Source: Aristolochia californica | Lineage: Eukaryota > Streptophyta > Magnoliopsida > Piperales > Aristolochiaceae | Direction of reading: 5' to 3' | Assembly: GCA_029961685.1 (NCBI GenBank) | Contig: JARWKL010000005.1 | Coordinates: 19,868,164 to 19,932,163, forward strand | Length of the DNA stretch: 64,000 nucleotides | In this document: positions 24,009 to 37,252 of the stretch, piece after piece | Layout: every line of letters starts with the position of its first letter | How positions within the stretch are numbered: position 1 is the first letter of the stretch | Notes under the pieces: model-generated | Told to the model about the DNA's origin: nothing | Database searches by the model: none | The model's input: only the letters and a program-made list of their open reading frames with translations | Position numbers and translations under genes: made by a program

Positions 24009-27000
24009 GGACCCATAGGTCCGTTCCATATGTAACATGTTTCAAGCATGCATATACATTTTTTAAAACATGTGTATAAAAATCTCTTTCTTATAAAATT
24101 CCGAGCAATTAGGGTTGAACAAGTGGAATTTCCCAAACTTGGATAACAAAACTTTCGTGTTCATTTGTTGAGTGAATATTTTTTCTTTCCTTACATTTCA
24201 TTTTCTTTAAATTGTTTCCATAGAAAAAATTTAAAATTTTCATTTTGTGGCGATCTATTGGCCTTTTATCTCTTCTTTTGTTTACGAGATGAAGGGAAAG
24301 TGAAAACTCAAGTTTTGATTTAAGAAAAAAGTGTACATCTAAAATTGAAATGCACAATGCAAAAATGCAGAGAGAGATAATTCCAAAAGGTGTCAATAAT
24401 TTTAAGGGATTGTAAACTCTTTTTAGTTTTTATATATTAGGTTCGGTAATCGTCGGGAAAAGGGGGAGGCAAGGGATTTTTAACAGAGTGTTGACTCCCA
24501 ATCCATAAGTCATTCCTTACAAAAAGATAGCCCGTTACGCATAATAAATCACTTTTCAATCATCTATGATTGTTAGGTCAGCTTTTTTTAAATGGAAAAA
24601 ATAATGGCTTGTTTGACTCGAGTAAATATCCCACCGCACCTTTACTTGAGCATTTAATGTTATTCACTTTAAAAGTTTTTGATCCATAGGTCATTTGCAT
24701 CTTTAACATGTTTCAAACATGCATATCATTTTTTTGAAATATGTGTAGACAAATCTATTTCGTATAAAATTCCGAGCTATTAGGGTTGAACTAGTGGAAT
24801 TTCCCAAATTGGGATAACAAAACTTTTGTGTTTATTTGTGGTGTGGGAATAAATTTTCTTTACTTACATTTGTTTATTGGTTTAAATTCATACCATACAT
24901 AAACTCTAAAATTTTCTATTTGTTGTGGCCTATTTGCCTTTTATCTCTTTTTTTGTTTACGAGAGGAAGGGAAAGTGAAAACTCAAGTTTTGATTGAAGA
25001 AAAAAGTATACATCTAAAATCTAAATGCACAATGCAAAAATGTAGAGAGAGATAATTCCAAAAAGTGTCAGTAATTTTTAGGCATTGTAAACTCTTTTAA
25101 TATTTTACATATTAGGTTTTGCAATCGTCGGGAAAAAGGGGAGGCGGGGGGTTTTTAACTGAGAGTTGACTCCCAATCCATAAGTCATTCCTTACAAAAA
25201 TATAGCCCGTTACGCATGATAAATCACTTTACAATCATCTATGATCGTTACATCAGCTTTTTGTAAATTGGCAAAATAATGGCTTGTTTGACTCGCGTAA
25301 ATATACCATTGCACCTTTACTTGAGAATTTAATGTTATTCTCTTTAAAAGGTTTGGATCCAGAGCTCATTTGCAACTTTAACATGTTTCAAGCATGCATA
25401 TCCATTTTTTAAAACATGAGTTACAAAATCTCTTTCTTATAAATTTTTGAGCAATTAGGGTTGAACTAGTGGAATTTCCCAAACATGGATGACAAATATT
25501 TTTTGTTCATTTTAAGTGGGTGAATAAATTTTCTTTACTTACATTTGTTTATTGCTTTAAATTCTTTCCATAAAAACTCTAAAATTTTCATTTTACTGTT
25601 ATCTATTTGCCTTTTATCTCTTTTTTTGTTGACGACATGAAAGAAAAGTGAAAACTCAAGTTTTGATTTAAGACAAAAGTATACATCTAAAATAGAAATG
25701 TACAATGCACAAATGTAGAGATAGATAATTCCAAAAAGTGTCTGTAATATTTAGGGATTGTAAACGTTTTTTAGGTTTTATATATCAGGTTTTGTAATCG
25801 TCGGGAAAAGGCGGAGACGGGGGATTTTTAACTGAGTGTTGACTCCTAATCCATAAGTCATTCCTTACAAAAAAAAATCCCATTATCCATGATAAATCAT
25901 ATTACAATCATCTTCTATCAATAGGTTTAATGTTATTCTCTTTTAAAGGTTTGGATCCATAGGTCATTTGCATCTTTAACATGTGTCAAGCATGCATATC
26001 CATTTTTTAAAACAACAGTAAAAAAATCTCTTTCTTATAATATTCCGAACTATTATGGTTGAACTAGTGGAATTTCCAAAATTTGGATTACAAAACTTTT
26101 GTGTTCATTTGTGGTATATGTATAAATTTTCTTTAGTTACATTTGTTAATTGCTTCAAATTCTCTCCATACATAAACTCTAAAATTTTCATTCTGTTGTG
26201 ATTTATTTGCCTTTTATCTCTTTTTTTGTTTAGAAGATGAAGGGAAAGTGAAAACTCAAGTTTTGATTTAATAAAAAAGTATACATCTAAAATGGAAATT
26301 CACAATGCACAAATGTAGAGAGAGATATTTCCAAAAAAAAGCAGTAATTTTTGGGGATTGTAAACTCTTTTTAGTTTTTATATATCAGGTTTTGCAATTG
26401 TTTGGAAAAGGAGGAGCGGGGAATTTTCAACTGAGTGTTGACTCCCAATCCATAAGTCCTTTCGTACAAAAATATAGCCTGTTATGAATGATAAATCACT
26501 TTACTATCATCTATGATCGGTAGGTCAGCTTTTTGGAATTGGGCAAAATAATGGCTTTTTTCACTCGAGTAAATATCCCACCGCACGTTCACTTGAGAAT
26601 TTAATGTTATTATCTTTATAAGGTTTGGATCCTTAGGTCATTTGCATCTTTAACATGTTTCAATCATGCGTATCCATTTTTTTAAACGTGTGTAGAAAAA
26701 TTTCTATCTTATAAAATTCTGTGCTATTAGGGTTGAACTAGTAGAATTTTCCAAACTTGGATAACAAAAATTTTGTGTTCATTTGTGGTGTGAGAATAAA
26801 TTTTGTTTACTTACATTTGTTTGTTGCTTTAAATTTTGTCCATACATAAAATCTAAAATTATCATTTTGTTGTGATGTATTTGCCTTTTATCTCTTTTTT
26901 TGTTTACAAGATGATGGGAAAGTGAAAACTCAAGTTTTGATTTAAGAAAAAAGTATACATCTAAAAAGGAAATACACAATGCACAAATGTAGAAAGAGAT

Positions 27001-27302
27001 AATTCCAAAAAGTGTCTGTAATTTTAAGGGATTGTAAACTCTTTTTAGTTTTTATATATCAGGTATAGGAATCATCGGGAAAAGGGGGAGGGGGGGGGGA
27101 TGTTTAACTGAGTGTTGACTTCCAATCCATAAGTCATTCCATACAAATATATAGCCTGTTACAAATGATAAATCACTTACAATCATCTAAGATCGTTAGG
27201 TCAACTTTTTGTAAATGGGCAAAATAATAGCTTGGTTGACTCAGGTAAATATCCCACTGCTCGTTCACTTGAGAATTTAATGTTATTCTCTTAAAAAGGT
27301 TT
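24009..27302 (+). repeat. Five monomers, one short (598 bp)
   Basis: Anchors lie at 24009 (GGACCC), 24680 (TGATCC), 25355, 25953 and 26627. The monomer 25355-25952 lacks roughly 75 bp: ATCTTCTATCAATAGGTTTA near 25910-25930 joins the ATCATCTATGAT element directly to TTAATGTTATTCTC. Monomers here often read CGCACCTTTACTTGAG before the anchor, in contrast to CGCACTTTCACTTGAG in the first 18 kb. No higher-order repeat was recognised. Confidence 0.85.
27084..27099 (+). other. Extended G run within the purine tract
   Basis: Here the usual GGGGGAGGCGGGGGA reads as five G, one A and ten G in a row, followed by A. Against the monomer consensus, the single C has become G and the tract may be a base longer. 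With the preceding GGGA AAA this is the strongest G-quadruplex candidate in the window. Long homopolymers are also prone to sequencing error. Confidence 0.7.
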
Positions 27303-28929
27303 GGATCCATAGGTCATTTGCATCTTTAACATGTTTCAAGCATGCATATCCATTTTTCAAAACATGTGTAGAAAAATCTCCTTTTTATAAAATTCTGATC
27401 TATTAGGGTTGAACTTGTGGAATTTCTCAAACTTGGATAACAAAACTTTTGAGTTCATTTGTGGTGTGTAAATAAATTTTCTTTTCTTATATTTTTTAAG
27501 TGATTGAAATTATTTCCATACATAAACCAAAAAAATTTCATTTTGTTGTGATTTATTTGCCTTTTATTTCTTTTTTTGTTTACGAGATGAAGGGAAGGTG
27601 AAAACTCAAGTTTTGATTTAAGAAAAATTATAATCTAAAATGGAAATGCACAATGGTCAAATGTGGAGAGAGATAATTCAAAAAAGTGTCCATAATTTTT
27701 TGGGATTGTAAACTCTATTAAGATTTTATATATCAGGTTCTGCAAATGTCGGGAAAACGGGGAGGCGAGGAATTTTTGACTGATTGTAGACTCCCAATCC
27801 ATAAGTCGTTCCTTAAAAAACTATAGCTCGTTACACATGATAAAACACTTTACAATCATCTATGATCGTTAGGTCAGCTTTTTGTAAATGGGAAAAATAA
27901 TGTCCTGTTTGACTCAGGTAAATATCCCTCGGCACAAATGTAGAGAGAGATAATTCCAAAATGTGTCTGTAATTTTTAGGGATTGTAAAATTTTTTTAGT
28001 TTTTATATATCAAGTTCTGTAATCGTCGGGAAAAGGGCGAGAAGAGGGATTTTTAAATGAGTGTTGACTTCCAATCCATAAGTTATTCCTTACAAAAAAT
28101 ATAGCCTGTAACGTATGATAAATCATTTTACAATCATCTATGATCGTTAGGTAAGCATTTTGTAAATGGGAAAAATAATGCCTTATTTGATTGGGGTAAA
28201 TATCCCACCCCATGTTCATTTGAGAATTTAATGTTATTCTCTTTAAAAGGTTCACATCCATAGGTCATTTGTATCTTTAACGTGTTTCAATAATGCATAT
28301 CCATGTTTTTTATATATGTGCAGAAAAATCTATTTCTTTTAAAATTCTGAGCTATAAGGATTGAACTAGTGGAATATCCCAAACTTGGAGAATAAAACTT
28401 TTGTGTTCATTTGTGGTGTGTGAATAAATTTTCTTTACTTACATTTGTTTATTGCTTTAAATTCTTTCCATACATAAACTCTAAAACTTTCATTTTATTG
28501 TGATCTATTTGCCTTTTATCTCTTTTTTTGTTTACGAGATGAAGGGAAAGTGAAATCTCAAGTTTTGATTTAAGAAAAAAGTACACATCAAAAATGGAAA
28601 TGCACAATGCACAAAAGTAGAGAGAGATTATTCCAAAAAGTGTCAGTAATTTTTAGGGATTGAAAACTCTTTTTAGTTTTTATATATAAGGTTCTGCAAT
28701 CGATGGGAAAAAGGGGAGGCGGGGGATTTTTAACAGAGTGTTGACTCCCAATCCATAAGTCATTCCTTACAAAAATATAGCCCATTACACATTATAAATA
28801 ACTTTACAATAATCTATGATTGGTAGGTCAGCTTTTTGTAAATGGCCAAAATAATGGCTTGTTTGACTCGAATAAATATCCCACCGCACGTGCACTTGAG
28901 AATTTAATGTTATTCTCTTTAAAAGGTTT
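27303..28929 (+). repeat. Dimer higher-order repeat, copy 1, with extended monomer
   Basis: The monomer from 27303 runs to GGCAC at 27931-27935, then jumps back to AAATGTAGAGAGAG, a phase about 280 bp earlier. It then runs on to the next anchor (CACATCC) at 28254, so the interval is 951 bp instead of about 672. GCAC is common to both sides of the join. A normal monomer (28254-28929) follows. The pair is repeated immediately downstream. Confidence 0.88.
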
Positions 28930-30558
28930 GGATCCATTGGTCATTTTCATCTTTAACATGTTTCAAGCATGCATATCCATTTTTTAAAACATGTGTAGAA
29001 AAATCTCCTTTTTATAAAATTCCAATCTATTAGGGTTGAACTTGTGGAATTTCGCAAACTTGGATAACAAAACTTTTTAGTTCATTTGTGGTGTGTAAAT
29101 ATAATTTCTTTCCTTATATTTTTTAAATGCTTGAAATTATTTTCATACATAAACCAAAAAATTTTCATTTTGTTGTGAGCTATTTGCCTTTTATTTCTTT
29201 TTTTGTTTACTAGATGAAGGGAAGGTGAAAACTCAAGTTTTGATTTAAGAAAAATTATACATCTAAAATGGAAATGCACAATGCTCAAAAGTAGAGAGAG
29301 TTAATTCAAAGAAGTGTCTGTAATTTTTAGGGATTGTAAACTCTATTAAGTTTTTATATATCAGGTTCTGCAATCATTGGGAAGAGGGGGAGCTGAGGAA
29401 TTTTTGACAGATTGTAGACTCCCAATCCATAAGTCGTTTCGTACAAAAATATAGCTCGTTACACATGATAAATCACTTTACAATCATCAACGATCATTAG
29501 GTCAGCTTTTTGTAAACGGGAAAAATAATGTCCTGTTTGACTCAGGTAAATATCCCACCGCACAAATGTAGAGAGAGATAATTCCAAAATGTGTCTGTAA
29601 TTTTTAGGGATTGTAAACGTTTTTTAGTTTTTATATGTCAAGTTCTGTAATCGTCAGGAAAAGGGGGGGACGAGGGATTTTTAAATGTGAGTTGACTTCC
29701 AATCCATAAGTTATTCCTTAAAAAAAAATAAAGCCTATAACATATGATAAATCACTTTACAATCATCTATGATCGTCCTGTAAACTTTTTGTAAATGGGA
29801 AAAATAATGTCTTATTTGATTGGGGTCAATATCCCACCGCACGTTCATTTGAGAATTTAATGTTATTCTCTTTAAAAGGTTCGCATCCATAGGTCATTTG
29901 CATCTTTAACATGTTTCAATAATGCATATCCATTTTTTTATATATGTGCAGAAAAATCTATTTCTTTAAAAATTCTGAGCTATAAGGATTGAACTAGTGG
30001 AATTTCCCAAACTTGGATAACAAAAATTTTGTGTTCATTTGTGGTGTGTGAATAAATTTTCTTTACTTACATTTTTTTATTGCTTTAAATTCTTTCCATA
30101 CATAAACTCTAAAACTTTCATTTTGTTGTGATCTATTTGCCTTTTATCTCTTTTTTTTGTTTATGAGATGAAGGGAAAGTGAAATCTCAAGTTTTGATTT
30201 AAGAGAAATGTACACATCAAAAATGGAAATGCACAATGCACAAATGTAGAGAGAGATTTTTCCAAAAAGTTTCAGTAATTTTTAGGGATTGAAAACTCTT
30301 TTTAGTTTTTATAGATAAGGTTCTGTAATCGACGGGAAAAAGGGGAGGCGGGGGATTTTTAACAGAGTGTTGACTCCCAATCCATAAGTCATTCCTTACA
30401 AAAATATAGCCCGTTACACATTATAAATCACTTTACAATCATCTATGATTGTTAGGTCAGCATTTTGTAAATGGCCAAAATAATGGCTTGTTTGACTCGA
30501 ATAAATATCCCAACGCACGATCACTTGAGAATTTAATGTTATTCTCTTTCAAAGGTTT
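28930..30558 (+). repeat. Dimer higher-order repeat, copy 2, with extended monomer
   Basis: This repeats 27303-28929 with total length 1629 instead of 1627 bp. The same join, CCGCAC then AAATGTAGAG, lies at 29558-29568. The following anchor is altered to GCATCC at 29883 (CACATCC in the first copy). Marks shared by the copies include GACTGATTGTAGACTCCC-like text, TATATATGTGCAGAAAAATC and GAGCTATAAGGATTGAAC. The extension therefore happened once and was copied as part of the dimer. Confidence 0.88.
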
Positions 30559-33255
30559 GGATCCATAGGTCATTTGCATCTTTAACATGTTTCAAGCATG
30601 CATATCCATTTTTTAAAACATGTGTAGAAAAATCTCTTTCTTATAAAATTCCGAGCTTTTAGGGTTGATCTAGTGGAATTTCCCAAACTTGGATAACAAA
30701 ACTTTTGTGTTGATTTGTGGTGTGTGAATAAATTTTATTTACTTACATTTTTTTTCGTTTTAAAAATTCTTTCCATACTTAAATTCTAAAATTTTCATTT
30801 TGTTGTGATCTTTTTGCCTTTTATCTCTTTTTTTGTTAACGTAATGAAGGGAATGTGAAAACTCAAGTTTTGATTTAAGGATAAAGTATACATCTAAGTT
30901 GGAAATGCACAATGCAGAAATGTATAAAGAGATAATTCCAAAAAGTTTCTATAATTTTTAGGGATTCTACACTCTTTTATGTTTTTGTATATCAGGTTCA
31001 GCAATCGTCGGAAAAAGGGGGAGGCAAGGGATTTTGAACAGAGTGTTGACTCCAAAATCCATAATTCATTCCTTAAAAAATTATAGCCCGTTATGCATGA
31101 TAAAGCACTTTCCATTCATCTATGATCGTTAGGTCAGCTTTTTGATAATGGGCAAAATAATTTCTTGTTTGACTCGGGTAAATATCCCACCGCACGTTCA
31201 CTTGAGAATTTAATGTTATTCTCTTTAAAATGTTTGGATCCATAGGTCATTTGCATCTTCAACATGTTTCAAGCATGCATATTCATTTTTTAAAAAAAAG
31301 TTTAGAAAAATCTCTTTCTTATGAAATTCTGAGCAATCAGGGTTGAACAAGTGGAATTTCCCAAAGTTGGATAACAAAACTTTTCATTTGTGGTGTGTGA
31401 ATAAGTTTTTTTACTTACATTTTGTTATTTCTTTAAATTCTTTCCACACATAAACTCTAAAATTTTCATTTTATTGTGGTCAACATGCCTTTTATCTTTT
31501 TTTTTTTGTTTACAAGATGAAGGGAAACTGAAAACTCAAGTTTTGATTTAAGAAAAAAGTATATATCTAAAATGGAAACTCAGAATGCACAAATGTAGAC
31601 AGAGATAATTCCAAAAAGTGTCAGTCATTTTTAGGGATTGTAAACTCTTTTTAGTTTTTATATATCTGGTTGTGCATTCGGCGGGAAAAGGGGGAGGCGG
31701 GGGATTTTTAGCTGAGTGTTGACTCCTAATTCATAAGTCATTCCTTACTAAAATATAGCCCGCTACGCATGATAAATCACTTTACAATCATCTTCTATCG
31801 TTAGGTCAGCTTTTTGTAAGTGGGCAAAATAATGGCTTGTTTGACTTGGGTAAATATCCCACCGCACCTTTACTTGAAAATTTAATGTTATTCTATTTAA
31901 AAGGTTTGGATCCAAAGGTAATTTTCATCTTTAACATGTTTCATGCATGCATATCCATTTTTTAAAACATCTGTAAAAAAATCTCTTTCTTATAAAATTC
32001 CGAGCTATTAGGGTTGAACTAGTGGAATTTCCCAAACTTGGATAACAAAACTTTTGTGTTCCTTTGTGCTGTGTGAATAAATTTTCTTTTCTGACATTTG
32101 TTTTTTGCTTTAAATTCTTTTCATACTTGAACCCTAAAATTTTTATTTTTTTGTGATCTATTTGCCTTTTATCTCTTTTTTTTTACGGCATGAAGAGAAA
32201 ATGATAACTCAAGTTTTGATGTAACAAAAATGTATACATCTAAAATGGAAATGCTCAATGCAAAAATATACAGAGAGATTATTCCTAAAAGTGTCAATAA
32301 TTTTTAGGGATTGAAAACTCTTTTTAGTTTTATATTTCAGATTCTGCAATCAAAGGGAAAAAGGGGAGGCGAGGGATTTTTAACTGAATGTTGACTTCCA
32401 ATCCATATTTCATTCCTTACAAAAATATAGCCCGTTATGCATGATAAATCACTTTACAATCATTTGTGATCGTTAGGTCAGCTTTTTGTAAGTGGGCAAA
32501 ATATTGGCTTTTTTGACTTGGGTAAATATCCCACCGCACCTTCACTTGAGAATTAAACGTTATTCTCTTTAAAAGGTTTGGATCTATAGGTCATTTGCAT
32601 CTTTAACATGTTTCAAGCATCCATATCCATTTTTTAAAACATGTGTAGAAAAATATATTTCTTATAAAATTCCGAGTTAATAGGGTTTAACTAGTAGAAT
32701 TTCCCAAACTTGGATAACAAAACTTTTGTGTTCATTTGTGGTGTGTGAATAAATTTTCTTTACTTACATTTGTTTATTGCTTTAAATTCTTTTCATACAT
32801 AAACTCTAAAATTTTCAATTTTTTGTGATCAATTTGCCTTTTATAACTTTTGTTTTAACAAGATGAAGGGCAGGTTAAAACTCAAGTTTTGATTTAAGAA
32901 AAAAGTATACATCTAAAATGGAAATGCACAATGCACAAATCTATAGAGAGATAATTCCAAAAAATGTCTGTAATTTTTAGGGATTGTAAACTCTTTTTAG
33001 TTTATATATATCATGTTCAACAATAGTCCGAAAAAGGGGGAGACGGGAGATTTTTAACTGAGTGTTGACTCCAAAATCCATAAGTCAATTCTTTACAAAA
33101 ATATAGCCCGTTATGCATGATAAATGACTTTACAAACATCAATGATCATCAGGTCAGCTTTTTCAAATTGGGAAAAATAATGTCTTGTTTGACTCGTGTA
33201 AATATCCCAACGCACGTTCACTTGAGAATTTAATGTTATTCTCTTTATAAAGTTT
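30559..33255 (+). repeat. P-Q-R-S monomer set, copy 1
   Basis: Monomers start at 30559 (P), 31236 (Q), 31908 (R) and 32580 (S), and recur at 37253, 37927, 38595 and 39266, an offset of 6686-6694 bp. P has GAAGGGAATGTGAAAAC, TTTTGTATATCAGGTTCA and GACTCCAAAATCC. Q has GAGCAATCAGGGTTGAAC, a 6 bp deletion giving AACTTTTCATTTGTGG, and TTTTTAGCTGAGTG. R has CCAAAGGT, CATCTGT and ATTCCTAAAAGTGTC. S has CATCCATA in place of CATGCATA. Confidence 0.82.
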
Positions 33256-33420
33256 GGATGCATAGGTCATTTGCATCTGTAACATGTTTCAAGCATGGAT
33301 ATCCATTTTTTAAAACATGTGTAGAAAAATCTCTAACTTATAAAATTCCGAGCTATTAGGGTTGTACTAGTGGAATTTGCCAAACTCTAATAACAAAACT
33401 TTTGTGTTCATTTGTGGTGT

Positions 33421-34746
33421 GTGAATAATTTTTTTTTCTTACATTTGTTTATTGCTTTAAACTATTTCTATACATAAACTCTAAAATTTTCATTTTATTG
33501 TGATCTATTTTGCCTTTTATCTCTTTTTATATTTATGAGATGAAGGGAAAGTGAATACTCAAGTTTTGATTTAAGAAAAAAGTCTATATCTAAAAAGGAA
33601 ATACACAATGCACAAATGTAGAGAGAGATAATTCTAAAAAGTGTCTATAATTTTTAGGGATTGTAAACTCTTTTTAGTTTTTATATATTAGGTTCAGCAA
33701 TCGTCGGGAAAAGGGGGAGGCGGGGGATGTTCTACTGAGTGGTGACTCCCAATCCATTAGTCATTCCATACAAAAACATAACCTGTTACACATGATAAAT
33801 CACTTTAAAATCATCTAAGATCGTTAGGTCAGCTTTTTGTAAATGGGAAAAATAATGGCTTGGTTGACTCGGGTACATATCCCACCGCACGTTCACTTGA
33901 GAATTTAATGTTATTCTCTTTAAAAGGTTTGGATCCATAGGTCATTTGAAATTTTAACATGTTTCAAGAATGCATATCCAGTTTTTAAAACATGTGAAGA
34001 AAAATCTCCATCTTATAAAATTCTGATCTATTATAGTTGAACTAGTGGAATTTCCCAAACTTGGCTAACAAAAATTTTAAGTTCATTTGTGGTGGGAGAA
34101 TAAATATTATTTCCTTATATTTTTTTAATGCTTTGAATTATTTCCATACATAAACCCAAAAAATTTCATTTTGTTGTCATCTATTTGTCTTTTATCTCCT
34201 TTTTTGTTTACGGATGAAGGGAAAGTGAAAACTCAAGTTTTGATTTAAGAAAAAGTATACATCTAAAATGGAAATGCACAATGCACAAATGTAGAGAGAG
34301 ATAATTCAAAAAAGTGTCTGTAAGTTTTAGGGATTGTAAACTCTATAAATTTTTTATATATCAGGTTCTGCAATCATCGGAAAAGGGGGAGGCGAGGTAT
34401 TTTTGACTGATTTTAGACTCCCAATCTATAAGTCAATCCTTACAAAAATATAGCTCTACGATCATCTATGATCATTAGGTCAACTTTTTGTAAATGGGCA
34501 AAATAATGTCCTGTTTGACTCGGATAAATATCCCACCGCACGTTCACTTGAGAATTTAATGTTATTATCTTTAAAAGGTTTGGATTCATAGGTCATTTGC
34601 ATCTTTAACAAGTTTCAAGCATGCATATCCATTTTTTTAAACATGTGTAGAAAAATATTTTTCTTATAAAATTCTAAGCTATTAGGGATGAACTTGTGGA
34701 ATTTCCGAAACTTGGATAACAAAACTTTTGTGTTCATTTGTGGCGT
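33421..34746 (+). repeat. 1,326 bp tandem duplication, copy 1
   Basis: This segment of two monomers (anchors 33931 and 34582) is followed directly by a nearly identical segment. Reading both side by side, I found one internal substitution, C at 34541 against T at 35867, plus one A/T difference at the left edge near 33429. The left edge is defined where GTGAATAA precedes a T run; upstream of it the two copies differ clearly. Confidence 0.92.
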
Positions 34747-36072
34747 GTGAATAAATTTTTTTTCTTACATTTGTTTATTGCTTTAAACTATTTCTATACA
34801 TAAACTCTAAAATTTTCATTTTATTGTGATCTATTTTGCCTTTTATCTCTTTTTATATTTATGAGATGAAGGGAAAGTGAATACTCAAGTTTTGATTTAA
34901 GAAAAAAGTCTATATCTAAAAAGGAAATACACAATGCACAAATGTAGAGAGAGATAATTCTAAAAAGTGTCTATAATTTTTAGGGATTGTAAACTCTTTT
35001 TAGTTTTTATATATTAGGTTCAGCAATCGTCGGGAAAAGGGGGAGGCGGGGGATGTTCTACTGAGTGGTGACTCCCAATCCATTAGTCATTCCATACAAA
35101 AACATAACCTGTTACACATGATAAATCACTTTAAAATCATCTAAGATCGTTAGGTCAGCTTTTTGTAAATGGGAAAAATAATGGCTTGGTTGACTCGGGT
35201 ACATATCCCACCGCACGTTCACTTGAGAATTTAATGTTATTCTCTTTAAAAGGTTTGGATCCATAGGTCATTTGAAATTTTAACATGTTTCAAGAATGCA
35301 TATCCAGTTTTTAAAACATGTGAAGAAAAATCTCCATCTTATAAAATTCTGATCTATTATAGTTGAACTAGTGGAATTTCCCAAACTTGGCTAACAAAAA
35401 TTTTAAGTTCATTTGTGGTGGGAGAATAAATATTATTTCCTTATATTTTTTTAATGCTTTGAATTATTTCCATACATAAACCCAAAAAATTTCATTTTGT
35501 TGTCATCTATTTGTCTTTTATCTCCTTTTTTGTTTACGGATGAAGGGAAAGTGAAAACTCAAGTTTTGATTTAAGAAAAAGTATACATCTAAAATGGAAA
35601 TGCACAATGCACAAATGTAGAGAGAGATAATTCAAAAAAGTGTCTGTAAGTTTTAGGGATTGTAAACTCTATAAATTTTTTATATATCAGGTTCTGCAAT
35701 CATCGGAAAAGGGGGAGGCGAGGTATTTTTGACTGATTTTAGACTCCCAATCTATAAGTCAATCCTTACAAAAATATAGCTCTACGATCATCTATGATCA
35801 TTAGGTCAACTTTTTGTAAATGGGCAAAATAATGTCCTGTTTGACTCGGATAAATATCCCACCGCATGTTCACTTGAGAATTTAATGTTATTATCTTTAA
35901 AAGGTTTGGATTCATAGGTCATTTGCATCTTTAACAAGTTTCAAGCATGCATATCCATTTTTTTAAACATGTGTAGAAAAATATTTTTCTTATAAAATTC
36001 TAAGCTATTAGGGATGAACTTGTGGAATTTCCGAAACTTGGATAACAAAACTTTTGTGTTCATTTGTGGCGT
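34747..36072 (+). repeat. 1,326 bp tandem duplication, copy 2
   Basis: This is the second member of the pair, with anchors at 35257 and 35908, each exactly 1,326 bp from its partner. The right edge is at GTGAATAA (36073), after which the sequence reads ATTTTCTTCACTTAC and no longer follows copy 1. The identity far exceeds that between any other neighbouring monomers in the window. Either the event is very recent or the assembly duplicated a segment. Confidence 0.92.
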
Positions 36073-37252
36073 GTGAATAAATTTTCTTCACTTACATTTT
36101 TTTATTGCTTTAATTTTTTTCCATACATAAACACTAAAACTTTCATTTTATTGTGATCTATTTGCCTTTAATCTTTTTGTTTACGAGATGAAGGGAAAGG
36201 GAAAACGCAAGTTTTTATTTAAGAAAAAGGTATACATCTAAAATTGAAATACACAATGCACAAATGTAGAGAGAGATTATTCCAAAAAGTGTAAGTAATT
36301 TTTAGGGATTGAAAAATCTTTTTAATTTTTATATATCAGGTTCTGCAATTGACGGTAAAAAGGGGAAGCAGGGGATTTTTAACTGAGTGTTGACTCCAAA
36401 TCCATAAGTCATTCCTTACAAAAAATATAGCCCGTTATGCATGATAAATCACTTTACAATAATCTATGATCGTTAGGTAAGTTTTTTGTAAATGGGGAAA
36501 ATAATGGCTTGTTTGACTCGGGTAAATATCCCACCGCACCTTCACTTGAGAATTTAATGTTATTCACTTTTAATGGTTTGGATCCATAGGTTATTTGAAT
36601 CTTTAACATGTCTCAAGCATGCATATCCATTTTTTAAAACATGTGCAGAAAAATCTCTTTCTTATAAAATTCCGAGGTATAAAGGTTGAACTAGTGAAAT
36701 TTCCGAAACTTGAAAACAAAACTTTTGTGTTCATTTGTGGAGTGTGAATAAATTTTCTTTACTTAATTTTTTTTATTGCATTAAATTCTTTCCATACAAA
36801 TACTTTAAAAATTTCATTTTGTTATGATCAATTTGCCTTTTATCTCTTTTTTTATTTACGAGATAAAGGGAAAGTGAAAACTCAAGTTTTGATTTAGGAA
36901 AAAAGTATACATCTAAAATGGAAATTCAGAATGCACAAATGTAGAGACAGATTATTCCAAAAGTGGTAGTAATTTTTAGGGATTGAAAACTCTTTTTAGT
37001 TTTAATTTATTTGGTTCTGCAATCAAATGGAAAAAGGGGAGGCGGGGGATTTTTAACTGATTGTTGATTCCCAATCAATAAGTCATTCCTTACTAAAATA
37101 TAGCCTGTTACGCATGATAAATCACTTTACAATCATCTATGATCGTTAAGTCAGCTTTTTGTAAATGCCAAAAATAATGGCTTGTTTGACTCGGGTAAAT
37201 ATCCCACCACACCTTCACTTGAGAATTTAATGTTATTCTCTTTAAAAGGTTT
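36073..37252 (+). repeat. Monomers between the duplication and P-Q-R-S copy 2
   Basis: This is the remainder of the monomer anchored at 35908 plus a full monomer at 36580. Marks include GAGATTATTCCAAAAAGTG, and in the second monomer AATCAAATGGAAAAAGG in place of the usual AATCGTCGGGAAAAGGG. No gene or insert is seen. Confidence 0.85.
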
